DNA from: Isoetes taiwanensis
Taxonomy: Eukaryota; Streptophyta; Lycopodiopsida; Isoetales; Isoetaceae
DNA: 64,000 bases
Assembly: GCA_021234155.1 (NCBI GenBank)
Contig: JAJEKV010000023.1
Span: forward strand, 8,316,610 to 8,380,609
Direction: 5' to 3'
Both the position numbers and the translations under genes were made by a program. Under the pieces are notes generated by a model. The model did not search any database. It was not told the origin of the DNA and saw nothing but the letters and a program-made list of their open reading frames with translations. This document shows, piece by piece, positions 32,381 to 45,457 of the stretch (positions are counted from its first letter, which is position 1; every line of letters starts with the position of its first letter).

Positions 32381-34754
32381 ATGTGGGGAAATATGGAGCT
32401 CCACTGCGGGGAAGCCACGAGCAATGTCCAGGTTTGCAACCGGCTACTCAGCTTTCAAGCCAAAAAGTTTGGATTCTATCATTAACGTCGAAGCTCTGAG
32501 GCATTGCGAACGGGAAGAGCTAACCGACGCTTGGAATGAAGTAATAAATTTTGTATATGGTTATAGTAGATTAGGAAGAATGCGTTGCTTGATATTTGAA
32601 AATCGTTCTTTAACAGTCTTAAAGAACTAGCATTAGTTAATCTTATAATATAGCAGTTGGTCTAGCTTCTAATTACGTTCATACTTAGATACTCTGGGTC
32701 AGATCCGCGCAAGAAATTTTTTTTACTATTATATCACTGTATACCTAAAATGGTATGGTAGTTTTCATATAGCACAACTATTTTTTAAGAGGTTATTGAT
32801 AAGATGCCTGGATGTCTGTTTGTGCTGAAGTGAGTCATGATAATTAACATTGGTGGTATGAGTTTTAACAGTGTTATTCTTATCTCTTATGCATTCTTGT
32901 TATAATAAAAATAGTTCATTTTTCCCGTGTGCTTACAGCACCATCTGGGAAGAGGGCACATAAGTGCTGTAATAGATTTCAAGTCCTTTCAAGCCTTTGA
33001 ACAACGGTCACGTGAATGGTAGGCATATGAACAAATTTTGAAATGGTTTTTGTTGTTTTAGAACTGATTTATTTCTTTTCATTAGCCCAATGTTTGTCTT
33101 ACCTATAAGGAGAGGATCTGGTTTTGTATCCATGCTTTTCCAAGGTATGTATTTTTCAGTAGAATAGATTCATGCACTTGCGGATGCAGTAAACATAAGC
33201 TTTTTACCAACCTATGCAATACTACCTTGGTTGTGTGTTTTGTCAAAATTTAAACTGTACAATTGACATGTGATCTTCGGCAGCAAAGCCACCCTATATG
33301 CTTTTTACAGGACTTGAGGACTACAAAGCTCATAGAAGCGAAGCATCTCCATATTTCACGGTAACACATTACTTGGAGTTTGCTGAATCCAAGGGCCTAG
33401 TGCTTGTGCGTGGTGACATTGTTCTTTCAAGCAAGCTCAGTGACGAAGAGGTAATAGTACTATCTGCATATGGAAACTGCTTGTGGAATTCTGGTGAGAT
33501 GTGGTAATAGATAAGATTATGCACTGGAAAGTGAGAAATAAAATCTAATTGGCCAGCCCTTCACCATGTAGCAGAAGAGATTCGGTAACAGGGATTTTGC
33601 TATCACGTCCCATGTTGCCATGCTGAAGGTCTGAGTACGTACCTGACACTTTACCATAAAAGCTGTAATGAATTTTTCCAAAGCAGACATCTGCTATAAT
33701 GGCTAGAAGGAGCAATAATGGAACCTGAATTCCATTCCTTTATTTTGATAGCAGACCAGGATGAAGAGTCTAGATTGATTGATGCTGTAGACTGTAATGC
33801 ATTGAAGAGACCGCTCCACATTCCGTACTAGTCTTGAATCAATTGTCTACATCCAAATCGAGCAGGACATTTCATTTGTTTGGAAATCTGATCAGTTGTG
33901 TTGGAATCTAGATCTTGTATTGCCAGAAAATCGGGGTACAAGCATTGATTAGACAATGAATACAACTGCTGCACTGTTCTCTTATGGTTTACAAATCATA
34001 GCTGTAACAAAATTGGAACAAATGGGTGTTTTTAGATTAGCAAAATTTGTAGATCTGGATCCAAGAGGATACATAAAGGAATTACAGTAGTCAACTCTGA
34101 TGCTATCTCCATGATGAAGAGGTCTGACACTGCTAACAATACAGTTCTTGAGTTTGAGGTATTTGAATACATTGTGATTGATAAGAGGAGGAGATGCAAA
34201 CCGGCCGCAATGGAGAGATGGATATCGGATCAGCCATGCAAGTATTTACCAACATATTAAGAAAGTTTGGCACATGATCCTGAATCTGAGAAGTGCTGAT
34301 ATCTTTCTCTTTGCATTAACTTTTGGTGCATATTCAGACAAGGAGGTGCTCAAATTTTTTTATGAAGCAGCAAACCTAGAGTTTTTAACAGATTCTCTCT
34401 CCATCGAGGATGAAATTAAGACCTCGTCCTATAAGTTAACAAGTACCTTGCATCTTTGCTTTTTAATAATGAAGCGAATAATCACCCTAGCAAATCAATG
34501 TAGATTTCTTGAAGTATTGTTCGTTTACATGTTGAAAAAGCAAATCAATCTTCTAAAATTCATTACCTCTAACTTGTGAGTTTATTTCAGTTTTTTTTTA
34601 ATGTATTTTTGATTCATAACAGGCAAAAACGTTGTTGGCATTGGCACACTCTATGTACTTGGATTATAAAAGGTATCAGCTTGTTCAACAATTCAATAAA
34701 AACAGCCAAGAATTTGATTTCCAGGACGTTTTAAGAGAATTTGGCAGGCCTTGA
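32381..34754 (+). CDS. ATP11/ATPAF1-like mitochondrial F1-ATPase assembly factor, partial gene (5 exons)
   Basis: Exons: about 32381-32540 (KPRAM...AFKPKSLDSIINVE...ELTDAWNE), 32939-33018 (HHLGRGHISAVIDF), 33086-33144 (CPMFVLPIRRGSGF), 33284-33450 (PPYMLFTGLEDYKAH, SPYFTVTHYLEFA, LVLVRGDIVLSSKLS) and 34623-34754 (LAHSMYLDYKRYQL, EFDFQDVLREF, stop). All junctions have AG acceptors and GT donors, and phases join cleanly. ATP11 binds the F1 beta subunit in the mitochondrial matrix during ATP synthase assembly; the LFTGLEDYK and LVRGD segments are what I associate with plant members. No transit peptide or start exon was found. Near 32400 another frame reads YGAPLRGS, suggesting a one-base frameshift, so this may be a pseudogene. 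The ORF at 34178-34579 lies in the last intron. Confidence 0.75.
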
Positions 34755-36937
34755 TATTCACGGTTTCAAATTGACTCTATCTCTGTAAGTTAACAACTTG
34801 GCATAGTGTCCTTGCCTTCCTTTTTGTGAGTGGGGATCGGTGGAAGGTTGAAATGTCACAGCCGTGGGGCCTAATATAAATGGTGCCTGGAATTGCCTCC
34901 CTCAATATGATGATCTATTTGTATATTGTATAGATGAAGCGCATGCATGGAGTCTAAAAAAGTGGTGGCAGTTGTGATCTAATGGTGGAAAATTCTTTTG
35001 TGATAAACCTATTGTATAAAGTTATACTGCAATCATGTGGATAGCCGTGGCTTCTAAGAGAACTGATTGCCGTATCTGATTTTAGAGCATTGGATGGGCC
35101 TCAAATGAATCTTAGACATCTTACTGGCTGATAATGAGGACTGAGTTGTCCTCTGAGCATTGTGGGGCAAACGTTGGATCCAACTTTACAAAACAAAGCA
35201 TGATCTTTTGCGAATGTTCTTCATTCCTACATCATCACACCCATGTTGTTGCAATACTCAAACCCATGTCGGGGGGATAGCCTAGGGTTCTAGAAGCAGG
35301 CAGGGTAGACTGCGTTCTGTAGTATCTGATTTCAAGATTCTGATGTTTGGGTGGTTCTCAAATAAACGTTGTTGTGAAGAAGCGTTAGCAGTTATGCAAA
35401 CAGCATGTAATTTTGCAAACATATTACTTCTATGATGTTGGACACATTAAATCTAGGAGAACAGATGAAGTTTTCGGGGAATTGTTACCAGTCTTTGGAA
35501 TTATCACCTGATTTGGAACTCCATAAACTTTCTACTATATATCTAACCTAAGCATCCTTTAAAGTCCGCTAGGTTGATAGAATTTAGTGTATTGTATACT
35601 ATCACATGGATAAGTGAGATGATCAAGGCTAAGCGCCACAAACCCCGATCAATTGATCCATTTAACATGCCCGATTCATCTAACATACTTGTTTCATCCT
35701 GACGATTGATCCATGGAACCATGTAACATACTCGTTTCATCTTGAACATTGATCCATGGGATATTAGCAAACATGGGTGTCTTCCCAAATAGATAGATAG
35801 ATTCTTCTCAAAGTTAGATAGATAAAAATTTTAAGGTCCACTAAAAACGTGTTTGATCCATGGAATATTCCATATGTGGGTGTCTTCCCAGAATAGAGAG
35901 ATCGACCCTTCCCAAATTGATAGATAAAAAGTAGATAGATAGATTCTTCCAAAATAGGTAGATAAATTTTTTCAACACATTAAAAAAAAGATTGGGTCAA
36001 AGCATAGGATGCAAGTCAATCATAAAGTCGATCGAAACCAAAAGGCGGGTGCACAGAGGAAGATGTCATTAAGATAGGTCAAACTGAGATTTCCATGAAA
36101 GTTTCATATCACATTATGATTTAGAAACGATAGGATGCATGTCAACCATAAAGTCAATTAGCAGAAAATTGGGTCTTCCTGCAAGGCGGGCTATGTGCTT
36201 CAACAATGCTTCCTACAACAACCTCTCATCCAAGTGTACAAGGGGGAAAAACTAAAACAGAATTAGATTGAACCATCATGCCTATTGCAAGAAGCTTGCA
36301 ACAAGCAGCCATGTTCACATGCCAAAACCAAACTACTAAACTTATATTTGAGCACAATCCATCTAATTCATGGGAAATTTGTACCCATGCAAATGAGAAA
36401 ATAAGCTTGCAGTAGCCTATTTGATGAATTAATAACCAACAAAGAATGGGTCTTCTTTGTACAAACAAATCAAGAGAAGTGATTAGCTTGTAAGCTTCTT
36501 TTTAGGGGAATTTTCTAATGCAAAGCCTTTTCATCTGCGAAAGTGATCAATTCGGCGACTGGGCACCAAATAATCCTCTTAAAAGTCCTCCTATCGAATC
36601 CACTTTGTAGGAGCTCCTTACTGCTTCAGATGATGCAAATTACGGCCATTGCTTTCAGCAACATGATCATGCCCTATAAACTAGCATTCCATTGGGTTGA
36701 CATATATCCACCTAGCACCTTTCCCATCATAGGTCCCAATATAATTGACGAGCTTGACCCGACGTCCCAAAATATAAACTCTTAGCCAAATTAATTGCGT
36801 GTTTCATATTCTCATCTGCCTCCTTAATTATTCGACCTAGTCTTGTTCTTTTTTGGTTTCATACCAATGACACTGTCATTATGATCTAATCCATTGCTAC
36901 GGGATATTTTTGTCATGTTTTTGGTTATTAGTGAATA
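34755..36937. repeat. Noncoding with local repeats at 35640-36170
   Basis: GTGTCTTCCCARAATAG and AGATAGATAGATTCTTC-type words recur three times between 35770 and 35960. AACATACTYGTTTCATC recurs at about 35680 and 35730. ATAGGATGCAWGTCAAYCATAAAGTC recurs at about 36005 and 36130. These look like a decayed cluster of one repeat. No gene seen. Confidence 0.5.
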
Positions 36938-37500
36938 GAATAGAAATTTTAACGTCTACGGAGACCAATGGGCCATGGGACCCATACAATGGGCTAGAAC
37001 AACCCAAAACATCACCAAACATAATGGAAACATTACAAAGTTTGGGCAAAACCCAGATGAAACTATGACTTGGCCCTTAGGCCAGATAATCAAATCAGGC
37101 TTTACATACCATCGCAAAACACAAGAACAAATAGAAATAACAACATAAATAAGAACATGGGTATACAAAAACTGTCCATGGATCAGAAGGCATTGATCCC
37201 TAATGATAGCCTGATCTCCTTTGTATATTGCCAACTTCTGTTGCAGGCGAGCTTCTCGTACCCGACATAATTCCGCTTTCCATCTGCAGAGCTATACTGG
37301 AATTAAATCCTCTTAGACAGGAAAGGTGGTCCATTTCAGATGATTGCCATGCCTCAGTATATGCAGCCTAGAAATAACATCTTTGAAATGGACTAGGAGG
37401 TGACGAGGATGGTTGGGTCGTGCTGCTCCTACCCGATGTGCCAAGATGATGCCATCCGCCTGTATGTGCATCACCACGGTAAAAAAATGCCCCGCCTCAT
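36938..37500 (-). mobile_element. LINE 3' end, divergent copy
   Basis: Starts on the plus strand with GAATAGAATAGAA then a conserved block ACGGAGACCAATGGGCC and ATGGGACCCA, the same order as at 25437 and 53459. Beyond about 55 bp it differs from those copies, so it belongs to a related subfamily. A degenerate coding trace may lie up to about 37500. The right limit is uncertain. Confidence 0.5.
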
Positions 37501-38356
37501 CTGTAGCAAGACAACCACTCGTCTCCTCAATATTGGCAATATGTAGTATTTTCTTATGTATATTTTATCCAAGATACTTTCAATTAGCTAGCCTTTACAA
37601 TTAGTTGTCCTTTACAATTAGCTTCATTTCATTTTTGTCAAGCAATCAATACTGAGAATGGATGTCAGGGTAAATGACATTTAACATGGATAGTAGATTG
37701 ATAACATGGAGTTCTTATTGTAGTTGCCTTTAGTGAAATTACCTCGTTAATTAGAATCTCAGAGGTCTCAGTTCCCTGATATTCAGCAGCTTAGGCCCAG
37801 CTGATTGTTGTAGCCATGGTCTGATGTCATCCTATATTTTGGTTTGTGATGCACAAGAACATGGGGGGATGGGAAAGGAAAACAAGTGATTCAACAATAT
37901 AGTACTACAACTATAGATGATGGTGGTTCAACTCTCTTACCTATGCCCTTTAGAGCCATTCCAGTTAGCCTCGTGTCAAGATAAATTGGTCCGTCAGATT
38001 TTTCCTCAGTTTGGAGCACAAAACTTAATCAAATTTTCTCAAATTTTCCTTGAATTGACAACCAGTTCTGGCAGTATAAAGTCCATAAAATTGAATGGCT
38101 AAAGCAGGCAGGGTCATAAATTGAAATGCCCCTCTTTCCTCTTCATGCTACCTGCCCTAAACCTAATGCTTATAGAGATGCAAAAGATTTCCATTCATGG
38201 CATCCATGAGAGTGGCAAGTGGCAAGTTGCAAATTCTCTTTTATATCGGCAAATTCCATTGCTGCATTTGCAATATTCCATGGCAGTGGGTATTTCAATC
38301 TTCGCAACAAGCAAGATTTCATTAATTAGAGAAATTTCATTTTCTCGTTTGACAAC
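37501..38356. other. Unassigned noncoding sequence
   Basis: AT-rich, no recognised gene or repeat. Confidence 0.4.
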
Positions 38357-38690
38357 GAAATAGGTCGCGATCATCTCGGGCAAAGTAGAAAATAGTTGTA
38401 AGCAAGCAGAATGAAGCGTTTAAAATTAGTAAATCAACTCAAAGAAATTATAATCGCCAAAGATCATTTGTACACTTATGGCCTCCAGGTCGGATGACAT
38501 TAATTATGGGGTTCGAAAAGCATCACTAATGCTCCCAAAGATCGCCATGGCGAAAGTTTGGACAAGAAAGCAGACAAAATATAACAAATTCACTGCTTAC
38601 AACTAATTAATATCTATCTAAATAAAAGGCAAATCTTGTCGGAATAAACACGGTCGCGATCTTTTAGACAAGTAAATTCAGCAAAATTGG
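38357..38690. repeat. Flanking repeat cluster A (TCGCGATC-type units)
   Basis: Diverged units carry GGTCGCGATC (38364 and about 38654) or related AATCGCCAAAGATC and AAGATCGCCATGGCGAAAG, followed by variable AT/purine-rich sequence with ...AAGCA. The unit type matches cluster B at 42517-43080, on the other side of the coding region between them. Confidence 0.5.
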
Positions 38691-38865
38691 TAGATAACGT
38701 AAATCATGTATATTCAGAAAAGTATAAGTACAATAATTTTTTCATGTTTTGACATTCTCACTGAGTTTCTGGCACAGATTCTATGTTTAAGCCAAGCTCT
38801 GTTGCTATTCGTCTTACGTGTTCATTTCCTGCTGCAATGGTCTGTGATGTATCCATTTCTGTATA

Positions 38866-41800
38866 TCATGTGGTGTTCGGGATATCCACATCCATAGCCA
38901 CGGCTATCTCTTGCACACGCTGTGAGATCTGTGAAGTATCCAGCAATTCATCCGCCAATGCCATAGAGTATTCTGTAGAGCGAACCAACTTCTGTCTCTT
39001 TGGTGAAGGATCGCCATCTAGTCTCCCACTTCCAGATGCGCCTCCAGATACTCCAATGTATTCGAAATTATGAAGTGGTTTTTCTACAGAACCTTGGCAG
39101 GATCTTCTCAAAATTTTTGTTCAGAGCCTCTAGCTTCTTGAACTATGGATCGAGCTCAGCAGTTGCTTTTTCTGTTTGTTCTAGCAGTGCCCTGGTTTCT
39201 TGTAACCTCTCTTTGAAGCTTTTCTGATCCAGAACATCCAATATTTGATCCATCTTGCTAAGATCTGTCTCCTGAGTGATTTTGATGTCTGGGATATCTG
39301 AACTACTTGGCTTATCTGGCATTGCATTTTCTTCTTCCTCTTCATTTGCAGGCCGTGTCATCTTCTCTAAAGTTTCAAAGAAAGATCGAAGGAAACGACA
39401 TACCTTATCGTCATATTCAAAGGAAACACTGCGTTTTCCTTGCATCAGAGTAACAGATTATACTAGTTGAATGGGTTCCTCCTCCCCAAACACTCTTCTT
39501 TCATGTCCAGAATGGAAACATTGGTGTCAAACTCTGGATACCGACCTTCTTTAAGAATTCCGTGATCAAGCTCAGCAGCATATGATGCAGCCTCCTCCTC
39601 ACCATGACAATCTTTATGCATCATTGGGAGCACCTCCACGCCGTCAGTTCCTCACTTCAGACTGGTGTTCCTCTTTTTGGACCAAGGCTCTGGCTGGTCA
39701 CGCTAATTGGACCCGCGCGCTCTCGAAGCTGTGCCGGCCAAAAAAAAAAATCAAGGACACAACCGTCCATTGGAACCAACTCCTTCACCATTGCATAAAT
39801 ATAGGAAGTCTTTGCCTGGCTCTTATGGACGAAGTCACCATCCATTGCTGCCCAAGAGAACTTCGGTTTACATGTAAAATACTCCAAATATTTTTTCTTC
39901 ATTTTCATATCTACCTCCTCGTCACCAGTTATTGGATATTTTGAAAGGGGTGTGCTTTTGGGTGCACTGGTCACCTGAGTCAGCCTTAACTCAAGCTTCG
40001 GCTTCACAGGCAACACACGGGCTACACTTCTGTTTATCGTGACATGGGTCACGTAGTACTGAAACTCTTTGATATTTTTTTTGCTCAGCTAGCCTTGTTC
40101 TTCATAAGCCCTAAGGGAAACATGAGAACTACCTTGAATCTGACTTTGGCTGTACATGCAGTTCGGCAAATAGGCAGATCTAAGGAACATGACGATATGA
40201 TAAACTTTGGCTTTTGTCATGCCTGCAATCCTGCTAAATAGATCTGTGTATTTCTTAACTTCCCACAGCGTCGTGAAACTACGCATGTCAATAAAATTCA
40301 TAGTGGCATTCTCACACACCGGTGCAGAAACAGGAATACCTGACTTGGTGACATGGTGCATGGTGTTCCTCTTCTCTTTCAGTTCCCGTGCCTCTTCTGG
40401 CTTAATGATTGCGATAATGGCTTCCAAAAAAGCACTGGGGAGATTGCCTTGCACTGAGTCTTTATTGTAATTGGCTTTAACATAATCAAAATTACTGTCA
40501 GCTATATCCAGCAATCATTGTTTAGAAAGTTCTGGAAAAGATATAGCTAATTCAAAACTCCTGTATTGCTTTTCTGAAATACAGTTGACGTGGGACAACA
40601 CTTCACGATACACTAGTGATAGCGTTATGATGTCCAGTGTCCTCTGTCGGCAATCAAAGCGCCTTAGGAAAGTCTTGTTGAAGAACTCTTTTAATGGCTT
40701 ATTTGGCAGTTTCCCCTGATCATCAGCCAGCTTACGTGTTGCCCACTTGTTAACAACAACAAGAAGCTTACTCCATGATTCCTCTTGCATGAAGAGGAAT
40801 TGCTTTTCATCCTTGAGTTCTTTAACCTTCAAGGTTGTTGTAGCTACATCAACAAAATCCTGCAAACAATAGCTGGTCAGGATCGCGATGGCGATCTTCT
40901 ATAGCCGAAAATAAGATTTTAGCCGACGAGACTGCTGCGCCTGTTGGGCCTTGTGGAGGGCATTCATAAGCCTTATGCTGATTCCTTAATTGCTGGAGCT
41001 TTTCAATTAGTGGCTCCTTATATACTGTATCCGCTATGATATCGTTGCACTGTATGGACAATTGAATATACTCTTTATTGGATAGGTTTCCATTTAGCAC
41101 CCGGCTTCTTCGTTTTGCATAAGCTTTGGCAAATTCAAGTCGTTGTTCGAAATTTCCCATCATAGAGCATAGAATTTGTGCAGCAAAAATATTATGATTA
41201 CCAGAAATAATATAGAATTGTTGCACAGATGTCCCATCAATTAATAGGCATTGTAAACAGGCGGTCTAGCAGAGGAAAAATGCAATGAACCTTACCTTGT
41301 CAATGGGTCAAATGGCACAACATCGGCAGGCGTGAGAACCTCTGTTGGGGATCTCTTGAAGCTCCTGATTAGTATCTGTACATGGTCGTTAGATCGAAAC
41401 CTATGGGTTAGATTAGCAGGGGCTGTCTCACAATAAAAAAAGTTGATCTTTTGGAACCAATTCACTCCCATAGGATAAAATCTTTTAAATTCCTCTAGCT
41501 TGGAGGTGGTCTGTTCAGCTAACTTCTTTTCTTCATCCGGATTGAATTTTAATTCATCTGGCATACATGAAGCAGATGGCCAAGTTAACAAGGAAGTGGT
41601 AGCTATAGGATTGGTAGAGGAGGTGGGAGTAGACGAAGTAGAGGGCTGCCCTGTCTCTTCAGTATTTAAATTTCAAAGTTTAATCTTGAAGGTACTTATC
41701 TTCTTGGGAAGAGGTGCCTCATGTGTATCAGAATCCCTTACTGGAAGTGGCATAAGCATATTTTGTGCAGATGGGTCGACAATAGCAGAACCGCCTAGAT

Positions 41801-42320
41801 TTGTATTCTGCACATGCGGAGATGACCTTAAGGATTCTTTTGGAGTCGATAGCTCACCTGCAACAGCCAATGGAACCACAATTTTTTTCTTGGCAGCTGC
41901 CCGCAACCAGTTCGTGTCCATCCGGGAAGGCATCTTGTTGTCTTTTGTAGCCTTCAATGCAATGGAAGGAGGTTTTTTATCAGCCGAAAGGCCCTTCCTA
42001 CACATGCTGAAGCCAACAAGTATATCCCTATTGCACTTTATCCCTGACAGGCTCAAAGAATCATAAGATGGCAGGTTCCAGCCATATCCTTTGGCACTAG
42101 TAGGTACCCTCTTGCTACTAGCAGGCTTATTCGCTTTGCTTGGAGTCATGATAGAAGGATCATAGTTTTGCCAGTGCAAAACATATTCCACAAACTGTAG
42201 CTGTTGTATATCCTCCACGCTGCATATGATTGCATCCTGAACGTTATTTTTGGTGCCTTCCCACATAGTAATTATTATGCCCATCTGTTCAAAGTCTTCA
42301 GGCCCCTTTTCGTTCCTCAA
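38866..42320 (-). pseudogene. Multi-domain coding region: tentative ParB-like plus amino-methyltransferase-like protein
   Basis: On the minus strand, protein-like frames run in order: 42320-41673 (lysine-rich N-terminal region), 41591-41292, 41226-40849, one frame 40865-39657 with a TGA at 40515-40517 and a TAG at 40089-40091, then acidic tail pieces 39445-39143 and 39111-38866. Across the second and third, SPTEVLTPADVVPFDP followed by YIISGNHNIFAAQIL resembles the ParB/sulfiredoxin fold, though the usual GNHR arginine is Asn. At about 39900-39700, YLEYFTCKPKFSW, GDFVHKSQ and KELVPMDGCVLDFFF resemble the C-terminal VLDPFAGSG region of beta-class amino-methyltransferases, with the glycines lost. 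I did not find a DPPY motif. ParB-methylase fusions are known in prokaryotes and phages; assignment here is tentative. The copy is inactivated. Confidence 0.4.
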
Positions 42321-42516
42321 AAATAGACATAAGTCCTTTCGTCAATCTCCTGCAACATGTGGTTTGGCTTGAGCTATTTCCATGCACTACTTTTGACTTC
42401 TATCAGGAGTTACGATGGGCATGGGTTCGACGTTGGGCCCGCGGAAAAGCTCGAGGGCTGCAAGTAGAAAATGAAAGTGATAAGTGAGACCTCGACTTGG
42501 CAAATAACTCAGAAGG

Positions 42517-43080
42517 AATGTGGTCGCAATCTTTACAAGCATGTAAAAAGCATTGCTAATAGACAGAGGCCACAAGGAACGCGCCCGCGATCCTTGTGAG
42601 CAGCCAGGATATGATAAAAAAGAAAAGTGCGCAAAAGAATCGCGCCCGCGATAGTTTTAAGCAATACATCCAGATTATACGGTATTTACTGGTGAAAGGA
42701 ATTGCGACCGTGATTCTCACGGGCATTAAGACTGTAAAAATACAGAAATAATGCTCGTGAAGATCGCGGCCACGATCCTTTCGAGCATATACGTTGCTAA
42801 AAACAGGACAAGTAATGCTAGAACGATAGCAGTGGTCTTGAAAAGCGCGAAAAATACCTTCTTTTAGGGCGGCTGATCAAGACATGGCGGCGGTCGAAGG
42901 CGGTCGAAATTTTTTTATGGCGCTCTTGAAAAGGTTCGCAAAGTAGCCGTAATCTGGAATTTTCTTGAATTTATAGAATGGGGGTCATTAATGGCCCACC
43001 ATAATGACTGTCATAAATTTGATTTCCGGCGGTCGCAATAATTTCCGCGGGCGAATTAAATAAAGCCGGCGAAATAAATT
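42517..43080. repeat. Flanking repeat cluster B (TCGCGATC-type units)
   Basis: Five spaced units, about 60 bp apart (42525, 42580, 42645, 42705, 42765), carry GTCGCAATC, CGCCCGCGATCC, CGCGCCCGCGAT, GCGACCGTGATTC and CGCGGCCACGATCC, each followed by T-rich sequence then AAGCA or GAGCA. Weaker GGCGGTCG words continue to 43080. Related to cluster A in the same direct orientation. Confidence 0.55.
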
Positions 43081-43888
43081 CTGGTGGCGGTTCCAAAATA
43101 TTCTTAAAAAGACCATATTTCAAACTTTTATTCTGTATACGGACGTCAGCACCAAGTTCAAAATTCTGTACCATGTGACAGGGAAGGAGAACTGACTAGT
43201 CAAGGCATGTCAGTTTAAATGAGATAGTGACACTCACAATACGGCATCGGACATTTTGCAGGACAACATAATACTCACGGCATGCGAGTTTAATTTGGAA
43301 TATCAAAGTCACAATACGGCACGGAAATGCCCCGCCGAAACTACCTACATTTGAAATTCAAAAACATTTGACCCAACTACACAGGCACATTAGCCATTCA
43401 TTTGAATTGGACTCGAGGAGGAGGCTGTTGAGGCACTAAATATTTCTTCGAAGCCGATTGTTTAAAATTGCCGAGATTTGAGGCGCGCAACCTCACAGGG
43501 AAGGCGATCTAGAATATTTATAAAGATTTTCCTAGAGTTTCGACTGCTGCGACATCTGTGAAAGTTTTCAACACCGTGAAGAGTGTAAACAGGCAAGTCA
43601 TACTATTAAAACATCTATATAACTTCTTTATATCATTTTAACGTCTTTATATCTAATGAACGAGTTAGAGAGCAGAAGTAGTTAGACGTTTCTATACTAT
43701 ATACTTCGTGAGGGAATCTGAAATGAATTTCATAACATAAATATCAACCTGGTGAATCAATCAAATCGTTAATTGCTTTCCAAAAACCATAATTCTACAG
43801 AAATTGCTTCACATGTCTTTCTTCACACGTCGTAGTGAACTGACTAACGTTGCTTGACAGATCTGTCGGTCCTCAATTAGATCGCGAC
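43081..43888. other. Unassigned noncoding sequence
   Basis: Two similar words, CTCACAATACGGCAT and GTCACAATACGGCAC, lie at about 43232 and 43308. Otherwise no gene or known repeat. Confidence 0.4.
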
Positions 43889-45457
43889 TGTGACGCTCCC
43901 TGAACATATACGGCACTCCGGACGTATACATACGGGGACTTTCCCCTCCCAAGGCAACCAACTCGCCTTGAGCAGGGCCCTCCGTCTAACTCGGACCATC
44001 TATGAAAAGATGCCCGGGTGAAGGACACGGAGGTGTCATTCGGCCCACGCCTTCAATGGGACTCCTATGTCGCGGAAGCGTGAATACAAGTTAGCATACA
44101 ACATAATCATATCATAAATAATAACCACCACGAAGGGTGGCACGTCCATCCAACAGATAATAACAGAGGAAATACGTTTAATACTAGAGAAAACTCCCCA
44201 AACCCAAGGTTCTACCCCGGCTCAGACTCCCGTGAGGTTCGACTGATGGCTAGGTCTCGGAGTACAGCAGACAGAATCGTGACATGGCGTTGGCTAGCAT
44301 AGAACATCGGCTAGGGTTGTCCACTCCATCCGCCCCTCCTGTGCACACTTTACAGATGAGTCGAATCATGCTATGGCATCACTATAGCCTTTCGGAGATG
44401 CAGACTCAAGGTACCACCCTTCAAGCCTACTCCAGGTTACATCTCCCTGGTCCGATGAGGCAGGTCGGGGAAGTGTCCCCTTCCAGGATCGCAGCGGTTC
44501 CATGGGTGAGCTAGAGGATACGTGCCGCATCAGCGACCCCCGCATCCGTACCCGACCTACTCCCCTAACTTTATCATCAAAGTACAGGATGCCCCATACG
44601 GGTCACACCTCTGCACCCAGGGAGTGTCAGACCCATACCCGGCCCTCTACATGGCCGACTATCAGGCCTAGCCCACTGTAGGAGTCTCAGGAGCCTTTTA
44701 TGTTCGTGCAAGACCCCACCCCCACTTCACCACTGCGTCCCTTCTCTGGTGTTGAGCAATTCCATAGCATCCACGACCCGGTGATCTCTTGTGCACAGGC
44801 CGCAATACTGGGTACTAGGGGAACTACTAGGAGCATACTAAGAACATAAGGCACAGAGGTCTCTACCCCCCTTTAATCCCTGCTTTCTGGAAGACTAACA
44901 AAGATGCTACCATAGATTCATCCATCCATACATAACAAAGCATAATCCATAATTGAAACACAATCCTAAGCATCAAAGAAGGGTTAATCTTAGACAAAGA
45001 CAACCAGAGAAGACTGACTGAGGCTCTAGCCCTAGAAATATCAAACTAGTCTATCCACTATCCTGCTAGATCCATTATCATGTGGCACCTCCATCTTCAA
45101 TCAACCTGGGCGCTCAGCAGCTCTTCCTCTTGGTTCGATTTGGGGTCCAAATGGGATAGGGATCCAATTTGATGCCCCAAGTTAGAATTCTCCTACTGGC
45201 CAATCGAATTTGGCCAGGTGGCACCTTCCTAATTAATCAATTATCCTAACTTAATTAACTTAATTGAGTTAATTAGATAATGCTTCCTTAATTATAGGTA
45301 ATTATCCTTTAATCAACCCCTTTGTTAATTTAGCATAGCTAAATTAATCCCTTTTAGGTCAACCCCCTAGGTTAACATACCCCATGGTGGCGTATCCCTG
45401 CCATTGGCGGGTCGATTATATTTATCATCATACCGTATAAATATGTGGAACGTCATA
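43889..45457 (-). repeat. 3' LTR of the minus-strand gypsy element
   Basis: Begins TGTGACGCTCCC and ends GGAACGTCATA (the terminal CA is TA here). It is more similar to 1176-2782 than the 22042 LTR is, keeping for example TAATTAGATAATGCTTCCTTA-like sequence. The bases before it, GCGAC, are the candidate target duplication, but the other end is lost. Confidence 0.9.

Noticed and set aside
34178-34579. 133-codon ORF between ATP11 exons
   Set aside because: It lies within the last intron, has no recognised similarity and no splice-compatible link to the flanking exons.
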